Source: Adineta steineri (Eukaryota > Rotifera > Eurotatoria > Adinetida > Adinetidae). From it: a DNA stretch of 64,000 bases. The stretch covers positions 186,001 through 250,000 of the forward strand of contig CAJNOI010000096.1 of assembly GCA_905250115.1 (NCBI GenBank), in the 5' to 3' direction. The notes below the pieces were generated by a model. The model made no database searches. It was not told the DNA's origin and saw nothing but the letters and a program-made list of their open reading frames with translations. The translations under genes were made by a program, and so were the position numbers. Within the stretch, counting starts at the first letter, position 1; the number at the start of each line of letters is the position of its first letter. Positions 10,596-21,882 of the stretch are shown piece after piece.

Positions 10596-12760
10596 ATTCA
10601 AACATTACTCAAGCCCTTCATTAGCTTATTTTTTACATCATTCAATCACAAATTATTTATCAATCTAGCTCACACGACAAAATTATTGAATGAATCAATT
10701 TATTTCTTTTTCTCTTGTTTTCTATCAAATAGATTGTTTCAATAATAAAATTTATTACCTTAAATAAAATTTTTCATTAGAAAATATTAAAAGATCAATT
10801 ATCTTTCTCGGTTATTATTATTATTATTCTTATAACAAAACGAACAAGTTTATTCTATTATCTATTCATAGAAAATATAAATCAAAATAATCGATTTTCA
10901 GTTTTAGTACAATTACATTTTTCTATACTAATGATTTATGACCGTCAGATCTGCCGTGAATCTACCGGAATCGAAGCATTTCGTCTACAATTCTAATGGG
11001 GTTATCATATGAGTATCAATTACAAAATATGTAGATAGGAAAGAAAGCAATAATCCTCACTGAAAAGCATCATAATAAATTCTTGGAAATCTACTATCGA
11101 GAAGTATTATAGAAAATGACCGTGTCCCTATTGAATTATTATCAGAAACTTATAGAATCCAGTTAAGACCTATCGAAGAAGATAGTATATCTTAATAAAA
11201 TACTCTCAATTCGACCGGAAACGATCGACAGTTCCACATCGATGAGAACTAACTTTTCTAGATGTCGATAGTATCCTATGTCTCAAAAGGAACATATGAA
11301 AAATTTATCGTCTCGAATTAAATTTAACAATTAATCAAAGATCTTTCCAACAAAACTAAATTACAACTAAAACCTAACTTATACTGTTAATATCTCTTAA
11401 ATTCAGTACATCTTAAACATTCCAGAAGAGATCAATTCAATTTAAACATAATTCAAATATTCTTAAAATAATAAAAGTTCCTTTTCATAACTCTTTATCA
11501 TTTACATCTCAAAAACTATATTTTATAAATTAGACAGAAATATTTTCAATCATACCATTATCACATGCCGTCTTCATATTTGTATACTTTCAAAAGTACT
11601 TCTCATTTGTTATCATATGGCTCTAAATATACTTTTAATGAATTTATTTACAATATTGATAAAATCTAATTATTAACTTCTAATACATATAAGCCTTTTT
11701 ACAAATAGTTTTCAAAATTTCAAATGAAATATTATATTTTCATACTATTTTATCGATCATCTAAAATATATATTGTATACTGATGACTAATTAGATAATC
11801 TAGATTTGATTTTCCTCTTTTGAAGAATACGTAATCAGAGGAATAAGGAAGATATCTATTAGAATTGTATCTATGGAAGAAATATGGATCATCTTATGAC
11901 AAGAAAACAAAATTAAAATTTGCTTTTCTACTGTGTAGGACATATGAGAAAGAGAGGATGAGAAAAACAAAGTTGAGTAAATAATCAGTTGAGCATGAAA
12001 TAAGATTGGATGTGTAATGATATAAATAAGAAAAATAATAACAACGAATGGATTTCTATACTGAAAAGACGAATGAACAGATTTATCGAAAGTGCATACA
12101 TACAAAAATCAATATATTAAAACTATATTTTGTAAACATTGACTTGCCGCATATGATTTATGATGAATAAAAAAGAAATAAGAGATTATCTCGTTTATTA
12201 AATATTTCTACAGGAACTGCAACCTTTAAAATATATTATATTCAAAATATTTCTATAATAGAAATGAAAACTAATTTTATAATGGTTTAAAAGCTGAACA
12301 ACGACTTAATCAAATTAAGACGAACGATTAGAAGATGCAATTAGATTCATTCTGAAGAATCATTTCCACGTAATATTATCATCTATGAATGAATTCGTTT
12401 GAATGTGAATGAAGTTTTTCGTTGTTAAGAAAATTAAGAACTTATCGAAGAAATAGTATGGGACAACAAAGATTATCAGGCATTGCTCTCTTCAATATTG
12501 AAAAAGATTTTGAAATTAATATAGATCAGACAGTAAGACATTTTGTTGCAAAAAAAGATTAGAGAAAAATGATTTATGAAATAAATATATTTTTTATTCA
12601 CTTTATTCTAAAAGAAGAAAAAAACAAACAAATAAATTACATTAGAAAAAAAGACAGCTTCATTTGCAGCATAGATATAGGTAGTAGATACGTTGTATCT
12701 TTATAACGTTGCAAACAGTTTCTTTTTATGATTATAATATATCAGAGGTTATTGCCATAT
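10596..12760. other. Intergenic, no supported gene
   Basis: Mostly AT-rich. A patch at about 10930-11290 is less AT-rich (words such as accgtcagatctgccgtgaatc and gaccggaaacgatcgac) but has no open frame or clear terminal repeats. It may be an eroded mobile fragment or conserved non-coding DNA. The open frame at 11800-12105 (-) lacks any family signature. Confidence 0.45.
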
Positions 12761-12964
12761 TTATGTTTGACACTCTGGTCCGCCTTTGCATTTAACTATA
12801 GAATTATCTTGCTTAACTTCTTTTAAATCTCCAATTTTGGTGGCAATTTCTACTGTATCGTCACTTTTTATCACAGTTTCTTGTTTAACTTCAGATGTGT
12901 TCGCACTTTCTGTTGTATCTTCCCATTTGCTCACAATTTCTTGTATAGTGTTATTTGATGACAT
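12761..12964 (-). CDS. Small hydrophilic protein, 67 aa, unknown
   Basis: A short single-exon frame starting MSSNNTIQEIVSKWED and ending KCKGGPECQT. Composition is acidic/lysine-rich with Thr, Val and Ser, unlike the Phe/Ile/Tyr-rich chance frames of this window, which is the main reason for listing it. EVKQ occurs twice (EVKQETV and EVKQDNS), hinting at a short internal duplication. There is no signal peptide or membrane segment. Two cysteines at the C-terminus could bind a metal or form a disulfide. I do not recognise a family. Confidence 0.4.
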   Translation of the reverse strand: MSSNNTIQEIVSKWEDTTESANTSEVKQETVIKSDDTVEIATKIGDLKEVKQDNSIVKCKGGPECQT

Positions 12965-13861
12965 TTTTTATTGGAGAATTCTAAAAGATAATTATTAGAG
13001 AATCAATATCAATAGAACAGAAATTTGATTAGCAAAGAAAAAGAAAATAATATTTCTTTACTGTTAAAATCTAACAAATAATTATTTTTTATGAAGATTT
13101 TTCTAATGAAAGTCAATTTAAGTTAACATTTTGAAAAACATTATTAAGTTAAAATAAGAAGAATAAAGTTTGACAAATATTTTATTAGTTTTCATTAATT
13201 AATAAAATAATCGAAACCTTTTTTGTACATTCCTAAAAGATTATTTTAAGAAATCTTTTTTTTCATTTGGAATTCTTTGTTGAATATTTCTTCGAAATAA
13301 ATTTCGATAATACATACGTTTATTGATGATTAGTAGGAGAATATTGCTTTAAAATAAATATCGACGAGTAATATATGTGTCTTTCGATCGATTAGCAACA
13401 AATAATCTATTCAAAACTTCCTATTTATATATATATATTATAAAAAGACAAAAGAATCTTTTGTTAACTATACGAAAGAAAAGACAAAAGATATGTAATA
13501 CCTTTTCATTTTTATCTAACCAACCATAACGACCTTTTACAAAAAGAAACGAAAAAGATATTTCCTTTTTCACAAATCTCTTCCAGTAATCTTAATAAGA
13601 AAATAAAATTTGTTCAACAGATTCTCATAATGAGTTCAGGACATGTGTGAGGGTGTAAATTGTCGTAGATAAGATATGTGGTGGTTTGAAAAAAGAGATA
13701 GATTCACATTTGGACTAACTCACACATCTATCCATGCCTATAACCATCGACTGGTCTATCATTGAAATCTAAAGAAAAATATTTCCTCAAAAATCTTTTT
13801 GAATAAATACATTTAGTTTTTTTTGTAAATATTTGTTAAAGATTAAAATAAAGAAATGAAA
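12965..13861. other. Intergenic, no supported gene
   Basis: AT-rich spacer. A GC-richer patch at about 13630-13750 contains a 9-bp inverted word (atgtgtgag at 13643 and ctcacacat at 13719), too short to define an element. Confidence 0.5.
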
Positions 13862-14317
13862 TTATGAAATACATAATGCATCAAAAATAGTTAAAATAGT
13901 CGATAGAAAAGTAAGAATAATGGCAATACATATAAGATAAGATGAATGTGATAAAGTTAAATTCGTTTTCTCTTTTGGATAGAAAATAAATGTTAATATT
14001 AATAATATTGAAGTTATTAAAAGAAATAAGATAATTATATAATTAATAAATAAATTTCTTAATTTAAACCAAGAGAATATTAAAATAAGAAGTGTTATTA
14101 ATAAACATATTAATCCAGATATAGCTAAACCACGTGAATGAATATATGAAATTTTTTGACAAAATTTTTCTAAACTTGAATTATTTCTTAATGAACATTT
14201 AAAAAATAAACCAGAATTATATTGATCTTGAACATTTTCAAACCAATAATTTGTTGTTATACTTAAAAATGTTAATATTAATGCTAAACTAACAAATACA
14301 ACTGATAATGGACGCAT
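13862..14317 (-). CDS. Claudin/PMP22-like four-transmembrane protein, 151 aa
   Basis: A single-exon membrane protein with four hydrophobic segments: residues about 5-24, 64-84, 88-112 and 125-148. Between TM1 and TM2 lies an extracellular loop with NYWFEN, GLFFKC and a second cysteine (KFCQK). This approximates the W-x(n)-GL(F/W)-x2-C-x(n)-C signature of the claudin/PMP22/EMP/calcium-channel-gamma superfamily. Topology and length fit a small claudin-like protein; these act in cell junctions or as accessory membrane proteins. The sequence is too divergent to name an orthologue. The start MRPLSVVFVS directly precedes TM1. The C-terminal tail is almost absent, so no PDZ ligand is evident. Confidence 0.65.
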   Translation of the reverse strand: MRPLSVVFVSLALILTFLSITTNYWFENVQDQYNSGLFFKCSLRNNSSLEKFCQKISYIHSRGLAISGLICLLITLLILIFSWFKLRNLFINYIIILFLLITSILLILTFIFYPKEKTNLTLSHSSYLICIAIILTFLSTILTIFDALCIS

Positions 14318-15582
14318 TTATTCCACTTTTTCTTTCATTTATTATTTCATATACCAACAAAATACAATATTCTTATCACATCTTTGACAACTGATGACAT
14401 TATCTTTATCCTATTTATCATTTATTATTTATTACATTCATTTATTTATTTATTACTTTCTTTTTTATCTACAATTGTTTATCTTTTCAAAATAGATTAA
14501 CCAAAAATAAACATCAAACATTAAAGAATATTTTAAGAAAAAAGTTCTCGTAGAGAAATCTATATATTAAAATAATTAATTAGATATAAGAAAAAAAAGA
14601 ATATTGAAATGATTGATAAATATCTTAATATCTCTACGGATTATTTCGTTGTTTGTTTATATTTATATTAATGTGATTACGTGGAAATGTTGAATATTGC
14701 TACTCAATATATATTGTCTGTATCAAAGGTGAGTAAATAACGATCACAAATACTAAGAGACTAACTTAGAAATGTTGAAGATATGTTATCAACATATATT
14801 TGAAGATCTTCATTACAAGATGTTCAACTAAGATATATATTTTCATACTCTTTATTAACAAAAGTTTAACAATCGAAGTTGATTTCTTAACTCACTTTAA
14901 TGAACAAATTTTTTTCTAGATAAAAATAAATATTTGTGAAAAAGGAAAATAATCTTTTTCCATTTTGCACTTTTTCAAAAGATGATTGTTAAATTGAATT
15001 TAATATTGTAAAGTTATTCTCGAGCGTGTGTCTTTTTCAATTGGGGGATCTACCATTGTGTTATTTTGCATAGGTACTCCCTCTATTAGAACACTTGAGC
15101 CAATATTGGCTAATCAAGAGAAACTTACACGTCTATGTGAGTCATGTTTTCGATGAAATATATACTATTCTATGAAGCTGCAGACATAAAATCTATCTCT
15201 TGACTATAATTGAAGACTTCGACTGTTTATGTATCGATATGAGCAAACGAGAGAATAGAAAATATTTCTACAGTATGTTAATTTACCAGATAAACGAAAA
15301 TATTCTTCATTTTTGTTACATACAGGAAATTTTTCTTATAAATTTTGTATCGATTATCTTTTTTTTTGTGACTAATTGATAGGATAGATGATCACTCTTA
15401 CCGTTAAGAAAACGAGTAAAACAATCGCGAGATGAACTTTTTCTCTTTGTATTTCGCATAAAAACTTTGTGTAAAGAGATTGATTATTTAAAACTAATTA
15501 TTTGTGTATGTTTAATGTAACTGTTTTTCATTTCTCCTATTATTTTGTAAATCATATAGATTTATAGATTGAGAGGAAAACT
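14318..15582. other. Intergenic, divergent upstream regions of the claudin-like and DUF1232 genes
   Basis: AT-rich, no gene. A GC-richer island at about 15010-15200 contains a palindrome built on inverted CCAAT/ATTGG words (15094-15118). Confidence 0.5.
15094..15118. promoter_or_regulatory. Palindrome with inverted CCAAT boxes
   Basis: The core agccaatattggct (15098-15111) is a perfect palindrome joining CCAAT to ATTGG. Flanks cttg and atcaag extend the symmetry. It lies about 470 bp upstream of the DUF1232 gene. A regulatory role is only a suggestion. Confidence 0.25.
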
Positions 15583-16011
15583 ATGGTTAATTCTTTGCAA
15601 AGAAAATACAAAATGTTAATTGAAATTTTAAAAGCGAAAGTACGAAGAATAAAACTTGAAAGTTATACATTAGTTTATTGTTATCAAGATGAAGAATGTC
15701 CATGGTATGCTAAATTATCAATTGTAATAACACTTGGCTATTTATTAAGTCCAATTGATTTAATACCAGATTTTATTCCGATTTTAGGATATTTAGATGA
15801 TCTTATTCTTGTTCCATTATTAATTATTTTATCAATTAAATTAATACCAAATCATATTCTAGAAGAATCAAGAGAAAAAGCGAAACAACGATTGAATACG
15901 ATAACAAAACCGAAGAAAACAGCCTGGTGGTTTGCGCTCTTAATTGTTTTGTTCTATGTAACAATCATTTATTTTATATTCAATTGGTTTAAATACAGAT
16001 GGTTTTCATAA
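15583..16011 (+). CDS. YkvA/DUF1232 domain membrane protein, 142 aa
   Basis: An intronless frame with a textbook DUF1232 (YkvA) core: PWYAKLSIVITLGYLLSPID followed by LIPDFIPILGYLDDLILVPL at about residues 44-83. In the family this hydrophobic hairpin is conserved in many bacteria, plant chloroplast proteins and a few animal proteins; its biochemical role is not settled. A second transmembrane segment lies near residues 113-136, after a basic stretch (REKAKQRLNTITKPKKTAWW). The N-terminus is basic and soluble. Start ATG at 15583 is the first in frame. The domain in a short intronless animal gene suggests acquisition from bacteria, but vertical inheritance is not excluded. Confidence 0.85.
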   Translation: MVNSLQRKYKMLIEILKAKVRRIKLESYTLVYCYQDEECPWYAKLSIVITLGYLLSPIDLIPDFIPILGYLDDLILVPLLIILSIKLIPNHILEESREKAKQRLNTITKPKKTAWWFALLIVLFYVTIIYFIFNWFKYRWFS

Positions 16012-17670
16012 AAATTAAATTTCATAGAGGGAATCTTCAATTGTTCAAAGAACTAAAAGAAAAATATTGGAATAAATTTCAAAATAATTATTATTTTTAC
16101 ATTATCAGACGAATAATATAGAATATTTTTTGTAAATTGTTGTTTCACAAATATTATCAACCTGTTCATTTAGGAGAAATCTATATTTCAATCACAAAAT
16201 TGTAAACAAACTTACGAGTCTGAAGAATCTTGTAGAATGTTTATAACGACTCGACTTAAATCTAATCTGACTATTTCAGCTTTATCTCATATCATTCTAC
16301 TAGGATATCGAGGTTAGCTGTGTGATTACAAGGTACTTATCTTGCCATCGTCTACACCCACACCCATACCCTCAACTATATTATGAAAAGGTAAAATATG
16401 GGTTCTTACATTTTTATAATTGAAGAAGAGAAACTTGCGTCACAGCTCTCGTTAATTGAGTGTTTATTTTTTTTTTGAACTTCATCAGTCTGTGTGACCA
16501 CCAACTTGGGAATGATATTTTGATTCTCTTTCAATAACTTGAGGTTACAATGAACTTTTTCTGCAGCTCACTGTCAATTGATGAGTGTAGCATCAGCTTC
16601 ACAAGACTCACGAAAAGAAACATATTTTATTCGGTGGATCATTCTCTCTTGCTTATTGTCATAAGTTCCAACCAAGATACAAATTAAATAAACCAATTTC
16701 AAATTAAAGATCACTGTAAATGACAAATGGATACTTGTGAAATAGTAATAGAATATGAATATAATAAGTATGAGAACATATATATTAGTGAGAGTGAAAA
16801 ATGAGAATCTCTTCGAAGATTTTACAGAGAGAATATATCGAAAGAGTGAGATATTGATATGATGTATAACAGAAACGTACGGTAGAAATTATACGTTCCA
16901 CGATATAGAAGATATTCGTTATCTGCTAATTTCATTTTTGATGAACTTCAATTTCGTATAAGATTTGTTCTAAATAGATAGAAATATTTTCGTTTTCATT
17001 AATAAGAAAAGAAATTCTTTTAAAAATATCTCATTTAGAAACAATAAACATAACTTTGATTTTTGTAAAAAGATGCATTATTATAATATTTTATCCCACC
17101 GTATTAAATATAAGTTTAGTCGAGTTTTAGATAATGTGTCTTTTGAAATCGAATCCGAAAATGATTATTGTCGTACGTTAAGATATTTACAAAATAAGAA
17201 AAGAGCCCTAGACATATTTTTTGTTTTCTTATGATAAATCGAATATGAAATAGTAATGTCACGTGCTCTATTCGTTTTTTGTTTATTGAAGACACTATGC
17301 AAATGAGTTAAGATAGATTTCTTCTTACGATTTTTGTCGAGCTTTTCACGATGTATCTTTTTTTTTTAAAAAAAAGTCAAGGTTATATTAATTGTTTATG
17401 AATAAAATCTGATGAAAATAATAAATGTTGCATTAATGATCGATTATTTGAAGAATCTAATATAATTTTCTACTTTTGATATTCAAATATAATTTCTATA
17501 AAATAAAAAAGAATATTTCTATCGAAAAATTTTATTTGTGAAATTGAAATGAAATGAAATGTAGTCAATTATAATCAAATGATTAAAACGGTAACTGTTA
17601 TTTTAGAAAATGTTAGTTAAATGAAACAAAAATGGAAAGCGTTAATTGAAAAAGAGAAGAAAAGAACTGT
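16012..17670. other. Intergenic between convergent genes
   Basis: No supported gene. A GC-richer patch at 16220-16600 includes acacccacacccatacc (16355-16371), two to three units resembling the complement of TGTGGG. An oligo-T/oligo-A self-complementary run is at 17349-17374. Confidence 0.5.
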
Positions 17671-18178
17671 TTAAACAGATCGCATAAATGAACCAAATTC
17701 TTGTTTATCAATTCTTCCATCATGATTAACATCAGCATAATCAAACATAGCAGCAGCTGGATCATATTGATTACTTTTTCTTGCTACATTTGGTGCACCA
17801 ATACCAACATCAGGACCAAGACCATATGTATGATTTTCTGCTGCATTTGCTCCACTTGTAAATTTTTCATATTCAATTGGATTTTGTGTGAAACCAGCTA
17901 CAGCTACATCAAGACCAACTGGATATGATACGATTTCACCATCTTGTGATGAATGAGCCTATTTGTTTGAAAAAGAAAAAGAAAATTTTTTTAATAAGTA
18001 AAAGATAACTTACACTAAAATGTTGAACATCTTGAGCTGATAAATTTCCCGATAATCTTCTTTCATCTCTAACAGGGCCAAGAAATTGTCTAAATTCTTG
18101 TTGATCAACTCCTCCATCATGATTAACATCAGCATGATTGAATTGATCATCATAACTTCGTTGTTGTTGTTGACTCAT
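17671..18178 (-). CDS. EF-hand calcium-binding protein, two exons, 150 aa
   Basis: Exon 1 is 18178-18014 and exon 2 is 17958-17671, separated by a 55-bp GT-AG intron. The frame is open across the junction. Two canonical EF loops are visible: DVNHDGGVDQQEF near residues 17-29 and DVNHDGRIDKQEF near 133-145. Both keep acidic or amide ligands at positions 1, 3 and 5, the central Gly and the final Glu. They are nearly identical to each other in protein and DNA (catcatgattaacatcagca recurs), indicating a recent internal duplication or gene conversion. The spacer between them has no recognised domain. There is no signal peptide, so a cytosolic Ca2+ sensor or buffer is likely. The partner is unknown. 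Confidence 0.8.
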
Positions 18179-21100
18179 TTTTATTTAAGTTATTGGATAT
18201 TGCGTGGAGAAAAATAAAAGAGAAATATTTGAATGAATTAACTTACGTTGATAAACCTTGCACTAAATAAATACTTACCTATGACGTTTACCTTACAAAT
18301 CAACCGTAACGATTATTATGATTATGATTTTAGTTATGATTATAAAGAAATTTTTTCTCTTTTTCTATCTATTATTCAAGGTCATTTACGACATTAGTAT
18401 AAACCATGTCTATTATTCCTTTTTTTTTCCTTTTTTCTTATCAAACAATCATTGATATTTGATAAATATCATTCTAGTAATACCTTGAATTGAATACAAT
18501 ATCGACACATTTAGATATTTATTCATATAGAAACTTAATCGATAATCATTAGAGAAGAAAAACAAAAAAACAATATTTCTTTTAAGTATACCTTTTTTTT
18601 TATTTAACTTATTCTCTTTTCATATTATTATATCTACAATAATCTACAATAATAAAAAAACAACATTATTTCAATACCAATCATAACATTCATTTTTTTA
18701 TACAAACCCAAATATATTTTATACAATCAGAGTAGCAACACTTTCATTTATAGAAAACAAATTTATTAAATATTCTACAACAAAACTTATGATTAAAATA
18801 GAAAAATTACATATTTCATAGTATTACAAACAATATTGACTGTTATTTTTTCGAAATCTATTTCTTTGTATAACCTTCAGTTAATTTCAAATCTTTTCTA
18901 CTACTTTTCTAACACATACTCGCATAGATTCAATTTTAATCATAGAATCAGTTGTCAAATAGTTTTATATAATCATTGTACTTTTCTATTATCCATAAAC
19001 GATCTCATACAAAAATACATATTAATATTTTGATAATTTCGAAAAATGTCAAACGAATTTATTAGAAAGTAATAATAAGAAACATCTGAAGAGATTTTTA
19101 ATAAGAATTTCTAAAAGAATAAATTGAATATTTTCATTTTAAAAAGAATAAAAAAGAAAATATCGATGAGAGTATCTATAATAATAATAATAATAATAAT
19201 GATCATGTGACATATTTTTTGTTAAGGTTATAGAAAAACGATTATGAATATGAGTACGTTATTTTCATAGTCGAATTCAAATGACTAAATAAATCTTATT
19301 GTAAATTTAATTTGAACTTGTTAACAAATATTTTACAAGGATATTATTAATATCTTTTATTTTCAAATCAATAAAATAGAAATGATAGAAGTTTAGAAAA
19401 AGACTTTTTTAACATATGCATTATTTTATTTAATATATCTATACAATTCGAATAATAAAAATTGAAAAAAACAAGACACAACTAGCTATCTATTTGTATA
19501 TCGAAAGAGAATATTTTTTTAAAATCTAATTAATGATTTATTTTCTAGGCGTGATTTATTAAAGAAAGAAAAAGAAATATTTTCTTTTGTTTGTCTTATA
19601 CATCCAGTCATATTACTTATTTTTATTATATCCGATAAAAGTACGCTTTTACGTTTTGATTAATGATCTAGAAAAACGAATGACGTAACCACCTGAGGAG
19701 CTACGAGGAACTGAGCTCCCTCTACAAAATTTCAGTTCCACTTAAAATCGATGGCTAGTGACGAATCCACGAGGTATTCATGGGAGCTAAGCTCTTCCTA
19801 GATCGAAATCCTGACTCTACCACGAATAAAATATGTTTTCTTTTGATTTAATTTTCAAAATAAATATATTTGTGAGAAGATATTTTATCTTTTATTAACA
19901 AATCAATTTGATTGATTTTACAAGATAAATTTTTCAAATGGTTCTATTTTGTAACTATGATGTAAGCAATGATAAATTATCATAAGAGGAATCATAATAG
20001 AAATAATCCCAATGACGTACGATCAAATTTTGACACATAAATAACAATCAACATATAGATTTATGATGCATGAAAATAATATCATGAGTGCAAATACATT
20101 TTTATACGAAATAAATCTTAATAGAAAATTTAAACTTCGAATTTTCTAATTCCTATATATTGTTATATCGTCAATGTTGAGTTAAATGAAGTGATTATGA
20201 ATGAACATTATAGTTTTCTCTCGATATTAAATTCAATAGATTTTTACTAATTTATTATTTATTTTAACGATGGTTTATTTTCGAAATTGAATCAAATGAA
20301 TTAGTTTTGTCAAATTTTTCTTTCTATTTCGAACTGTGAAATTGAATTTGTACTAAATTATTTTTGTTTTTATTAACGTCTATTAGAAATTGGAAATAAC
20401 AAATGAAAATGACTCATTATGCATTGATAACAAAATGGCTTGTTATTGATTACGTTTATTAAAATAAAAGTTTTCTCATATTTGTAACATTATTTCTATA
20501 TTGTTTTCTATTTTTTTATGGTTGATAATGATCGATTAAGATCGAAAACTTCCATCATTATTATTCTTAAAATCTAATTCTCACTTGATTTACTCTTGAT
20601 TTAGTTTATTTATTTGAAAGAATATTGGTGAAAGAACTTTGATACTATTCAATAATGATTTTATTAAATGAACAATATTAAATAGAAGAAAAAATTCTTT
20701 GAAGATATTAATCAATAAAATAAATAATCTTTTATATATTAAGAGAATTCGTAGGAATTATTTTCTATCCATTTTTCCTACATAAAAATATTCGAATTTG
20801 CAATAATAGATAAGATTTAAGTAAATCAATAGAATTTATTTAAATAAAAAAGTAATTTAAATATATTTCTCTGTTCTTAATTCATTTTCTTTCAATAGAA
20901 TTATTTGAAAAAGTCTTTCTCGAAATGATTAAGTCCAACGAAAAATTGTTCGATTTCTCGTTTGAGTATATGATTTATTAAAAGAGGATAGAAATCATGT
21001 TAAATCAATGGCAGAATTAATATAAATTGATCTTAATGATTGTTATTAGTCAAAAGAAATAATTCATTTTCTTATGTTTTCAAATAATTTTGTTTCATTT

Positions 21101-21882
21101 CTATTATTATTCTGAGGTAAAAGAGTTTATCTGTGATATGTTTTCTTTTATTTCACTAATCTGATGATGACAGATATTTTTCTTCAATTTAGTCCAAGGT
21201 CGATAATATTATTATCTGGATATTATTATCAGAATTACTTTTTTTTCTCTATCTCGACATATCATTGAATAAATAGGAAAAATTAGTTATTTTATTATTA
21301 AAATCGAATGATTTTTTTTTAAATACTTTCTTAGAAAAACATACAGGGAGTGAGCGTTGGATCATTACAACAAGTTTTAGTGAAAGGTTTTCGAAGAAAA
21401 ATGTCATTTAAATTAGTCTTATGAGCTGAATAAGTTTTATGATAATAATATGAAAAAATCTGGCTAAATAGATTTTATTCTCATAAACTCGATGTCATTT
21501 TTATTTTGAAAGATAACAAAAAACCAAATGAATATTTCCAGGGTTAATTTCAAATAATATGAATAAAATCAAAAGAAATTCGTTTTTAAATAATTCTAGA
21601 AGAAAAAAAATCTTTGTTTTAAATTCTATCTTCTAAATATTGTATATAATCATAATGAATTAGATAAAAAACTTGAAACTATTCAAATTGTGCGTATATA
21701 TAGATAATAAAATAAAAGCACATGTTTTGAAAACGTGACTTTACTCAGTTATCTTATTCATAATAAAATATTATACAACCATATCAATTTTCTGTACTTG
21801 ATTCAACTCTATTCATGGTACATATATATATATATAAGAGAAACTATAGATTTGTTAAAAGAATAAATTTCAAAATCTCAAA
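18179..21882. other. Long AT-rich intergenic region, no supported gene
   Basis: A 3.7-kb gene desert. (AAT)n occurs at about 19180-19200. A compositionally distinct patch at 19670-19830 (words ctgaggagctacgaggaactgagctcc and atcctgactctacc) resembles decayed repeat DNA; its atcctgactct also occurs near 9188. Nothing else was recognised. Confidence 0.55.
19670..19830. repeat. Possible eroded dispersed repeat
   Basis: GC content jumps relative to both sides, and short direct words (gagctac/gagctcc/gagctaag) recur. The 11-bp word atcctgactct is shared with about 9188-9198. There is no open frame and no terminal repeats; the identification is weak. Confidence 0.25.

Noticed and set aside
10930-11290. 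Possible non-coding RNA or transposon in a GC-richer patch
   Set aside because: No cloverleaf, no terminal repeats and no open frame could be shown by eye.
11800-12105. 101-codon minus-strand frame
   Set aside because: Hydrophobic, Ile/Ser/Phe-rich, no recognisable family or gene structure.
13643-13727. Inverted word atgtgtgag / ctcacacat as a possible MITE
   Set aside because: Only 9 bp of complementarity, not extended by flanking bases.
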